64,000 bases of DNA from [Phialemoniopsis] sp. UDSM-2020. Taxonomy: Eukaryota; Ascomycota; Sordariomycetes; Thyridiales; Thyridiaceae. The stretch covers positions 2,976,001 through 3,040,000 of the forward strand of contig JAEILZ010000007.1 in the NCBI GenBank assembly GCA_018873225.1, read 5' to 3'. The notes below the pieces were generated by a model. The model had not been told where the DNA came from, ran no database searches, and was given only the letters and a program-made list of their open reading frames with translations. The translations under genes and the position numbers were made by a program. Numbering within the stretch: the stretch's first letter is position 1; every line of letters begins with the position of its first letter. Shown in pieces: positions 9,688 through 19,845 of this stretch.

Positions 9688-12505
9688 CTAGCGCCGGGAG
9701 GTGAAAACCTCCCGTGCTCTATCCGTCTCCTGAACAGTGCGAGGCTGAACTGGCTGGGGAGGGGTAGAGCGAGGAGGTGCTTCCAGAGGCAACTGGCGGT
9801 TGGAAATTGGGGCCAACTCATTGGTGTTCTGCTGGGGACCTGCAGAGTAGGTGAATGGGTTGTTGACATAGTGCGGAACCACCGGTGGTAGGAGGCTTCG
9901 GCCTGCATAAGGCATCACTCCAGGAGAGCTCTCTGGAACCTGCGGAAGGCGTGCTTGACTGGGCAGAGCCCGGGCGTTTTGCTCTTCAACCGGCATGCCA
10001 TCATAACGTCTCATCCCGTGCATGGTTGGAATGGGACCTTGACTAGAAGTAGACATCTGCGCAAAGGTCGATGGGGCCTGATAGGAACGATGGTCGTAGG
10101 GAGTTGAGTTCATGGGAGAATAGCCTGCAGTTGACGCAGGTGTGTAGCCAGTGGGGAGCTGATAAGGTGCACCGAACTCCGACTGCGAGCGCTGGTGCAA
10201 CGCAGGACGGCGTGATGGCAAGCTCTCATTCTGGTGTGTCATCGCGATGCTAGCACGACGTTGGGAGTTGGAAGCCATAGCGCCAAAGGGTTGTCGATGC
10301 TGACCGAAGCCTTGGAAGCCAGAGAAGAGGTTCTGAGGAGACGGGCTCGCAAAAGTGTCCTGAGTCTGATACTCCTGAATGTTGTTGAATGCAGGTCGAT
10401 GAGGGATCTGCAAGCGGTTGCCGAATGGCTGAAGTCGTCGCTCAGGGTTCTGTCGCTCTGGAGGATGAGTCAAGGCCGGATAGTGCTGACCCAAGTCGCC
10501 AGAGCCTCGGAGACGCTGGTGATGATCATTGCGAGCCTCGGAAGAACGACTGTCTCGATGGGAGAAGCCAGGATGACTCGGACGTCGATCCATCGGCTGG
10601 GCATTTCGGCTCATACCAACTCCCACCGACTGCGACCGCTTATGCGCTTGTCCATTAACATTGCGCCTCTTAGCCGTCTTCTTCTCGCTGATCTCTTCAA
10701 CGAAGTTGATCAGTACCTCGATGTCTGGGATGAGTTTCAAGGATCCCGCATCGAGGGCCTCCTGAATTAGTTTCATCACATCTCGGATCTCCTCGGCGGA
10801 GTACCCATCCCCCACTCGCTGTAGGAGCCACTCGGGCACTGCCGTGCCATTCAACTCGGCGGCGTCCGTGGCGTCGTCGTCTTCCTCGTCCTCTTGGTCT
10901 TCCTCGCTGCCGTCTTGTAGGGCACGCTTACGGCCGTTACTCTTCTTGCCCTTGAGGCGTTCTGCCTCACGCTTCCGGATACCGAGGCTCCAATCTCTGA
11001 CCACACCAGTGCTGATGCCATTCTGTGCATTCTCATGGCTCCAGGCCATGATTCGGTCGATCTGAGTTTGCACGAGCTCACACTGGAGGCGGGCGTACTC
11101 AGTAGCATTGCGATATCGACTACGCTGGTAATGCTTGCGGCACAGGTACACCCAGAGATCATTAGGAACTTGGCGCGTGCTAGTCTTGTTCCTGCCGAAA
11201 ATGTGCGAGATGGCCTTGCGCAAAGGCGCTTGCAAGTCGCAGTTGGTTTGGAAGAGACACTTCAGGTCTGCCTCTTGGGGCTCTTCAGATCCCTCCGTAT
11301 CTTGAACAACCACATCGTTTGGTGGGGTTGTCGCAGTAGAAGGACCTTGGCTGGTACGAGGGCTGACGTTCCCGTTGGACTCTCCAGGGCTTGGCTCGAG
11401 GATCGGGCACATGTTTGCCACCGGTGCGACATTGTGACTTGCCATGACTTTGAAATTTGGTGCGGATGCCGCACGCTTATGGCCTTGGACTAGACTTAGT
11501 TTGTCTGAGTGAGAAGGCTTGAGATGAAACCATTTACCTTGTGAGCTGGGATGATATTAGCGGAGAAGTCTCAAAGAAAGAGAAAGCCTTAGTAGTATTG
11601 GAGCAGAAAAAGAGAGGCAAGGTGAAGTGAAGTGCATTTTTTGGAAGCTGTGGTTGTAGTTATAGTTGTGGTTTTGGTTGTGATTGTTGAGGTTGCTATT
11701 GTTGATGCTGGTGCAGGGTATCATCACGTTGGGGGAAGTGATGGGGGAGCACTCAAGAGTTAGAGGGAAAGTAGTGATTCACTGACCTTGTGTCTATCTT
11801 ATCAAGCGCGTGCACTCGAGTAAACAGAACCGCGTCCGAGGGAGACTGCGGTCGCTGCGATATACTGAAATAATGCCTTCTCGAGCGAGTGTCGGCTACC
11901 TCTTGAATGAAAGACTGAAGAGCTGAGATGGGTGGAATCGCTGGAATCAGCCGAGTACTTGATGTCTGTTCTTTGTCGGTATGCGAAAAATCCGATCCTG
12001 GATTTGTAGGAAGCTTCGTCTTGGAAGGGGATATGTCGCTGGGTGATGTTGTATCGGAAAGCTGGTCCTCGCCGACGGTCGAGAGCGAGGATATCCGGGA
12101 GTGTGACACGGAGGCTGTAGAAGAAGGTGTGTAAGAAGACAGACTGCTGCGGCTGTCCGAGAATTTATGTTGCGGAGATGCTCCCTTGAAGTCTACCGAA
12201 TTCGGTTGGTCTGTTGGTGAATCATCATCGTGGGGAATTCTAGGTAGCGACGAAGTTCGGATCAAATTCGAGTCGGAGGCTAGTGGCAGCGAGTACCCTC
12301 CTGCATCCCAGGGAGTTCGACTTCGACTCGGCGTCCGTGATTCACTGTTTACCACGTGAGGCGTGCTCTCAGCGGATGGCACAGAAGAGGTTGGTGAGCT
12401 CTTCTCAATACTCGCCAAGGCAGCATCAAGCCGCGCCGGATGAATCGACTCTTTCCTCCCAACGGCCTCCGCATTGGAGGAGTTCAACAAAGCCGTGACG
12501 TCCAT
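9688..12505 (-). CDS. large fungal regulator-like protein, two-exon model
   Basis: I read one gene from two open frames. Exon 1 is 11787..12505, starting MDVTALLNSS, an N-terminus common to several fungal transcription-factor proteins. Exon 2 is 9688..11545. The 241-nt intron has donor AAG|gtcagt and acceptor atcatcccag; the joined length is 2577 nt (858 residues) and remains in frame. The stretch upstream of the internal ATG at 11445 is open back past the acceptor and reads like protein (KWFHLKPSH, HKRAASAPNFK), which supports the join. About residues 334-418 form a conserved-looking block with Cys, FGRNKTSTR and CRKHYQRSRYRN, followed by a basic region (KKSNGRKR) and an acidic patch. The C-terminal 300 residues are Pro/Gln/Ser-rich and probably disordered. 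A nuclear role is inferred. Alternative: two genes, the downstream one starting at 11445. Confidence 0.65.
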
Positions 12506-15500
12506 CCTGTCTGTTGAGAACCCGACAAGCCTGTTCAAGGAGGAGCGGTTGATCCGTTTTCCCAATCCACTTTCGTCGCCAACACACGGGTTTTTCCTGC
12601 AATTCAGAGGGTCTCCTTCTATGCGCCAGTACCGCCACGTCTTCCTTTCCAGTACCAGACTTCAGTTAATCCTCTTGGATAGGCCACCCCTCGAACGAAA
12701 CTGTACGCCCTTCTGATGTCGGCACCCTGTGCCGGACTTTTTCGATATTTGCGTTTATGTCTCTCCTGGTGTTTCCCGGCAAAGGCCAAAACGTTCAGGA
12801 AAGTCCTCCAAACCCTGGGTCGACTTCAACGTTCCTCCGCAACAAGTTTGACGAACAATAAGGCCGGATTGAGCAATCAGCATGAAACCGAGACAACGTC
12901 CTTCACGAATATCCGCAGTCGATCGTGACAAAAGTCACCTCGTGATAGAGTCAGTCGAGGTATCCGATATCCAAGCCGACCGCCAGTTCAAGCACCATCT
13001 ACCAGAGAATCGAACAAGAGTTGTCACAGTGCGACCTTTGCACTATGTAGGACCATGGGGGCTTATAAGGCGGACAGAGTGATCATCGACCGGTCGTGGT
13101 CCCGGGCCGTTGTGTTGCAAGAGCAGCGAATATCCAGGAAATTATTGCTGACCAGAGAGCAGTAACAGTGGTCGCTGGCGCAGGATCGACGTCTGAGTCT
13201 TGCATCGACCAGATGAGCTGCGCAAGATTGAAACGTATCGAGTGGCTGTGGCCAGGGAACACTTGACGTTTTAGTCGACGATCATGAAAAGGGATCCAGC
13301 AGAAACATCGATCCAGCGAAGAAACAGCAAACAGGATTATAAAAGAGTATAGGGGCAAGCCGAGAAAGATGGCATCAAACGAGCAATGTACAACAACACC
13401 GGACGGTTTGAACTAGACTACTGCAAAAGAAGTTCTGAAACCTGGCGAATGGACTGTTTGAAGTGGAGGATCATGGAGCGGGTGATTCTGGTCCAGGGAC
13501 TTGAAAGGTGAGAAGAACGGTCAAGCACGATCAAACAGGACAATGAGGGGATAGAAAACAAACAAAGCGGTCTCTCTCGTTGCTGAAGGCATGTTCTGTT
13601 GGGACGATATCAGATCGAGGTAAAGTCAAGACACGCATGAAGTGACAGGAGGCTCTGCAGACGATAGCGGTTTAGAGACTCCAGGGACCCTTGTTGAGAG
13701 GCCGTGGAGATGTCCAGGCAAGGTAAAGCACCCAGTGCTGCGGGCGGCCAGGGGAGCTTGGCCTCGATATGGTCTTGCACCCGAAGGAACCCCCGTCCAC
13801 AGCATGGACCCAGACTGCCTATTGCCAGGAGCAAGGTTGCCATGAACTGGTTCACCACTGGAACCGGAAGTACCATGTGCACAAGAAGCTGTAAGCTGCG
13901 TCTGACGGGACTTTCCTGGATGCAGCTGCGTCGACCCTCGATCTGACCAACTGGGTCGGTCGGTGTTCTGGATATTGACCAGGCCCCGGCTGAGCAATGA
14001 ACAAGGACGGCCAAGTATGTTAAAGAATGGTACTTCGTTTCCCGGATTTGGCTGGCCCTCTGTATGTGGCTTGGGATAACAGACATGCGCGTCAGGTTGG
14101 GTATCGTTGATCATGGCTTGGACGCTCGTCTGAACCATCAAGATCTCCGCAGGGGAGGGAGTGTCTGGAGCAGGCACTAGCCATCATCCCATTCGTGCAA
14201 ACTTCGGCAACTAACACCGCCGCGCGTGCTTGGGCCGAGCTTTCTGTGGTTGGTAGTGCGTCCATGAGCACCGAGGCGCAGCATGCAGACGATCTGCAAG
14301 CTGAGACTGATTTTACTGGAAAGCTGAGACTCGAGACGCTTGAGACCTCGCAATGAAGGGGAGTGTGTCAAGGTATCGAACCTGCGGAGAAAACAGGGTT
14401 GGGGTTCCACCTGTGACCGGAAGCATCCCTGACCGTAAGGAAGACTTGCAGAAACGTCTGTGCAATAGGCTTTGGAATATGTCAAGAAAGCTTGAAGTCC
14501 CGAGAAGAGAGGGACCTGTCAGCTTGGCATCGTTGAAGCCGACCCCTACGGCTGATGAGGATAGGAAAGCAAACAAAGTCGAACAAAATGGAACCTGAGC
14601 TCACCGGTGTAAGCCTTTCGAGAAGCATGACTGCCCTTTCCGAAGCGTCAAGGGCAGGAAAGCATGTTCTCGAATTTACCTGTGGTTTGCGGTTTCCAGA
14701 CCAGAAACCCGATGGGTGCGCATACCCGGAGTCAACCTTCGGCCCAGCACCGGAGTGGGCTTGTGGATTCGTCATGGATGCGTGTTTGATGTGCCCGAGG
14801 CGAGATCTTTGGGGGCAGTCCAAGTCCGAAAGATGGCATGGGCGTGAGAGGCCTGCTGTTCCCATGTTTACGCGTCACAACGCATGCACCAAGCCAATGG
14901 TAACTCTATCCAGTCAGCAAAGCCAAGCCGAGCCAGTCCAAGCCTTCGAGGCCCGTCGAGTGTACACGTCGACAATTTTCGATGAAGCAAAATGATTGGG
15001 GCCATCTCGCCCGTGGGTAGCGTTGAAGGCGCGTGTGTGGCAGAGAAAAAGGAGAATCAAAACCCTAGAGCGAGGGCTGGCCTGCAACAGGAGTGTCAGG
15101 ATCATGATCAGCTGCAGGGATCGCGCTGGGGTGGGGATGGGGGCATCAGTACTCAATTGGTTCGCGAAGGTTCACTCCACGTTTCAGATATTCTGACGCA
15201 AACCAGGGTCTCACATGTGCCGGGGCTGGGTCTTGGGGCAAGTGGAGGGCAATAGTCGGCGGCGTCCTTTTTCGTCCCAGGTTGTGGAATGCTGAGCCCA
15301 CGGCGATGGTGTCGCCATCACAGAGCGAAGCGACGCAAAGCAAAGGACAAGTGTCGAGGTCCTCCAGTGGTCCAATTGTTGCCTGCATTCATTGCTGACG
15401 GCATGACATGACACCAACTCAGCAGGTCACAAAGTACAGATCGGATCCGAGAAGGGTTCGGGCGGTGAGCAGCAGGACGGTCCCTAAGAAAGACTTGCGC

Positions 15501-16990
15501 TCTAAGTCGAGGAAGAGGTGTGTGCGTCCGATGTGGTGTTGGGGGAGGGGATTCCGTGAATACGAGTGAACAAATGGGGGCAATGGAAGGCGCCCCGCGC
15601 GTGCTGTTGACACGCGGCCGCGACTTCTCGCTTTGGCTCAGGACGTTGACATCAAGGCATCTCGAGATCACTTTTTCTGACCTCCCAATTTTCCAAAACA
15701 CCTCAAAGCAGCTCACTTGCCTCAGCTTCAGCCAAGCTACTTTGGGTAGGTACTTGGGGACATGATCCTCACCGCACAGGCGTTAGGTGAAACCATGATT
15801 TTCGCTACCTGGTGCAACACCTTGAGAATTTCCGGGTCAGAACCTCGTCGGGATACGGAGTAGCCCTTGATCACCGGGCGGGATCGCATTTACCGTTCTG
15901 GGGCTTCCGACAGCTCGGTTTGCCTTTCCGGCAGTGGCCGACTGATCAGCCTCCATTTCTACAAAGCTATTTAACCGGTGTCAGTGCCCAGCCTCGAGGC
16001 ATTAAGACGTTGAGCACAGTCAAGTCTGCGTTTCTCCTAGGTCTCGAATCGAGTCTAAGCCATCGCTAGACACACAAGTCTCCAATGTCACCTGTAGATG
16101 GTGTAAGCCCCGGGAGCACACAACCTTCAGTGTGTCTCTGCGCGCGTCTTGGATGGAAAGTTTGAGTACGACTAAGGCTATGTTGCATTGCCCTACCCAC
16201 GGTAATGGATAAGCACCCGCGTGGAATGCCCATGGACTGCTATGAAGATGATGCAAGCTATTTCACTGCGGACTCTACACGGTCCCGTCTTGTGCCCGTT
16301 GTTCTGTTGCAGCGGCATTACAAAGGTTCGCTCCATCGGCGATGCAACACCATCCACCCACGAGACCGAAATAGTCAAGTCGTATGTAGCACGGCGCCTC
16401 GCTGGCAGTGGTGGTCCCCCGAAGGTGCACTGCAGACCAAGACAAATCTAAGAGAAACATGGTCGATGCGGTACGGTTGACGCAGTACAACAGACCACAC
16501 CCTCCCCGGAAGATTTATGCTTAAGTCTTAAAACATGAGTGGCCCCTCCGGCTTGGGGGCTACGCAACTTGAACTAGCTCTTGCCCGGGGTCCTCTCTCT
16601 CTCTCGTGAGGCTGGGACAGCCCACTGTTCGGCCACGTCATCTGATCCCGGCACCCGTCCCCGCTACTTTTGTCGAATCGAAAAGCAGTGAGCTACTGAT
16701 GAGCACTTCGTTTGGGGTGCTGTTTCAATATGGGCACTCTGGAGCTTGTCAGGTTTGTGACATTGTTTCGCTTGGGCCGGGCGGCCGAGCGCCCCTCTTT
16801 TGCTCTATCATATGGGAGAGTCGCCCTCTGAGTTAGCACCCGCGCGCGATCGAGCGACTCTGCGGTTGTCCATTTGCTCGACTCAGCGCCGTGTTGGCCG
16901 GATGGGCGTACAGGTAGAAGAGGAAGCGGCTGCGAGGCCGCAAGTATCTTGACCGATATTCATGGCTGCTCTCACTGTGGCTGAGTTCTG
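12506..16990. other. long gene-free region upstream of the regulator-like gene
   Basis: About 4.5 kb with no supportable gene. Base composition looks similar to coding DNA and there are many short overlapping frames, some (for example around 13626..14177 on the minus strand) with only GTG/TTG-type beginnings. It includes a CT repeat at about 16594..16606. Such long regions often hold 5' leaders and promoters of developmental regulators in fungi; that reading is inference. Confidence 0.4.
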
Positions 16991-19099
16991 TCACAATTGT
17001 AGGTTCGTGGATGGGCTGCGGCTAGTCGGCCCTCGCAAATGGGCTGAAGACCCTTTGAATAGGCTTTGCCAAATGTACGCTTCGCTGAGTAGCAGCTCAA
17101 TGTCCTTTTCGGTCCACTCGCGCGTTGGTAAGGACTGCAGGAACATCATGATCTCCTGAAAGTCCATCTTGCAGAGCTTGTCGGACCACTTGACTAGAAA
17201 AGCGGCACAGACATACAAATGGAACTCGGAGAAGCCGTTTTCCTCGGCCTGTCTCATGTTAGCTCGTATGCAGCGTAGTGTGCTTTTGAGATGACTGACC
17301 ATATACGTGTCCCACATCCGAATCGTGTTCTTGACGCTGATCTCTCGCATCAGAAGACAGTTCATCCATCGAAAGCTGAATTGGATGAATTCGACATTCT
17401 CCTTCTCGAGATGCTTGGATAATTGGTTGTCTATCCTGGCCGTAAGGTCTCGCAGCGCTGCTACTTGTCGTTGTATACCTGGCTGAGCAACAATGTAGTG
17501 ATCTTGGATGCCGTCCAGCAACTTCGTCAAACACCAGAAGGAGTCAGCCTCGACGGCATCGAGTACTGCCTTCGGAAGCTGGCCGGGATCCATGCCGCTC
17601 TCAATATTCGGGTCTGCGATATACACACCCAGGAAGACTTGCCAAAACGGCGAGACCAGGTCGTTGATGCCCTGTACGTATCCACTGGCAGGATGTCGAA
17701 CAGCCCAGACGTAGAGGATGCGCTCCAGGGACCGCTGCGTAGCCTCGTAGCCGTACAGCTCGATATGGGGATTGGTTCTGGGAACATCGATGCTGATCTG
17801 GTGCCATATCGCTTCGTCCAGCCCCCTCCCTCGGCCTGATGTCGTAGCATTGCTTCCCCCACGCTCGAAAGCTTGTCGAACGCCGTCGAGATACTCTTTC
17901 CTCTTTCTTTCTAGGGTAGCTACCCGCCGCTCGCTACTTGTTGGCAGATAGCTTAATAAAAGTTGCCAGGTCATTGCGCGCACTTCCTCGGGCACACCTG
18001 ACCACGCCAGTGATCTGAGGTCAGGGAGTGAGATCGTGGAAGCCTGCAATAGCTTCTTGAACTTGTTGATCCTGGTGATCCGCGAGTTCATCGCGTCCAC
18101 CTCCTTTGCAGTTGCATTTGAGGCCGGCGATGGGTGGCTGATCAGATGGAGAGCATTGGCAGGGTCGGTGAGTATATCTTTGTACTGAGGTCTCAATATC
18201 TTCCCCTCGCTCTTCTTAGGAACCGGGTAGGACGGTGCTGGACGTTCAACTGCGATATCGGCGCTGTTTGAGTATCTTCGGGCATGCAACCCCGTGAAGG
18301 ATTTGTCTCTCGACGGAAGTTCATCGACAGCCGTGTCACTGTTATTCTGTGCAGCCATACGTCTCGACTTTCGTTTCATATTGGAAAGGCTGGGCAAGCC
18401 AAATTCGTCGCCGTCGTCATCGTCGTAGTCATACATCTCGTCAGCTTCCTCGGCATTCCAGTCCTCGTTTGTCCTGGAGAGAAAGTTCATGTAGGTTTTG
18501 AAGGGCGGCGAGGAGAGCCCCGAGCCCTGCTTCGCTGGCGGCGAGGATACATTGGTCGTTCGAACTCGAGAGGACGAGGATGAAGGAGGTGTTCGTGGTC
18601 GTGATGAAGAGCCGGAGAGGTGTCTTGGGTTTCGTGTCAGCTCTGAGCGGGCAGAAGAGTATGAAGGGAAAGGCTTACAAAGAGTCAAACTTCAGCATGT
18701 CCGCGTGGGAATAGGAGGCCCCGACAACCTTTGAGTCGCGTGAAGATTTGTTGCTTGCATCCCTTTGAGGAGCCCGCCAGAAGGGGGAAGCAGAGCTGGG
18801 ACTACTTAGCATTTGTTCAGTTTGGATGTATGGAGCTAATTGGACTTACTCGGACCTGTCTGAACCGGAGCACAGGCAGCATGGTCAGCCAAAAGCAATT
18901 GTACTTCGAGCACAAGTAGAGAGGCAAGGGACGTTAGGAATTAGACATAGCAAGTAGGAACCTACCGACTTGCACCATCTCCTACATGCAACAGTCAGTT
19001 GTGAGTCCTGGGAAGCTCGACCGATGCCATGGGCTCAAGTCGGAACAACAGACGTACCTGAGGAGGCGGCTTCTTGCCGCTACCTGATGAGGAGAACAT
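16991..19099 (-). CDS. gyp1: TBC-domain Rab GTPase-activating protein (Gyp1/TBC1D22 type)
   Basis: Stimulates GTP hydrolysis by Rab proteins; yeast Gyp1 acts on Ypt1 at the Golgi. Six exons, minus strand: 19058..19099, 18966..18981, 18850..18859, 18679..18795, 17300..18623 and 16991..17248. They sum to 1767 nt (588 residues), all joins in frame, with introns of 51-108 nt. The N-terminus reads MFSSSGSGKK and continues through SPFWRAPQ. The TBC domain spans roughly residues 265-560, with the arginine finger in IDVPRT (R344) and the glutamine finger in YVQGIND (Q379). Exons 2 and 3 are only 16 and 10 nt. The 51-nt intron at 17249..17299 interrupts WDTYM|AEENGF; read through, it adds 17 foreign residues without a stop. 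An acidic DYDDDDGDE patch precedes the domain. The start is inferred from exon continuity. Confidence 0.9.
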
Positions 19100-19845
19100 T
19101 ATATGAATACCGCTGTGTCGACATTTGCTAACGAATCCGTGAATACATCTTACAAGGCTGTCAAAGCCATGTGTTGACGTTGGTTGAAAGCCATGGATCG
19201 CGGCGGTGTTGAGCCGGTGTGCCAGTGTCTAGTTGCGGTTGCATGCAGTGCCCACTTGCTACCACAAGCCCCTCCGGACCGTTTGCGGGTGCTGCCACCT
19301 TGGCTCGCCTGACCTCAAGTGACGACGATAAGATAAAGTTGGCAGTGTGTTTGGGCAGGTCCCCACCGATGACGCCGCTGGAACAAAGGCCTATTGTGCT
19401 TGAGATGCCGATTTGCCATGCAGTTACAGCACCACCTTTGGCGCTACGCACGCTAAAGTTGGGAAATATGGCGTGTGCACAGACCACCTGACTGAACTCG
19501 AGGCAATGAGTGAGATAAAAGTGGCGCCTCAGGCCGAGATCAGGGAGGAGGAAACTCACTTTTACCCTTTTGACCAGTCACATTCCTGCCAGCGTGCCTG
19601 AGCTCCACCAAACACTCGACAACCTCACTTCCTCTCTTCCAGGCCTGACCTGCCCCTCTCACAATTCTTCTCCCACTTCTCTCGAGCCTGCTATAGAGCT
19701 CTTAGGCATCTCTTATCTTGAGCTCACCATTCAGGTCTAGGACTTCCTGACGTGATTGGATCTCGAGGCATCGTGGCCTATCCCACCTGACCTTGACTAA
19801 TCCACAGCTTCTCCGAGCTTGACTCGACCAACAAAGCGGTTCAGG
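19100..19845. other. shared upstream region of the Rab GAP and hrp1 genes
   Basis: Divergent promoters of about 750 nt. The hrp1-proximal half is pyrimidine-rich (for example cacttcctctcttcc and cccacttctctcg near 19630..19690), typical of fungal transcription starts. No other gene seen. Confidence 0.45.

Noticed and set aside
13626..14177. 183-residue minus-strand frame in the long gap
   Set aside because: Starts only at GTG, has no domain, and overlaps another frame of similar quality; no splice signals support it.
14555..14995. 146-residue plus-strand frame in the long gap
   Set aside because: No family resemblance, and the surrounding sequence shows no exon structure or coding continuity.
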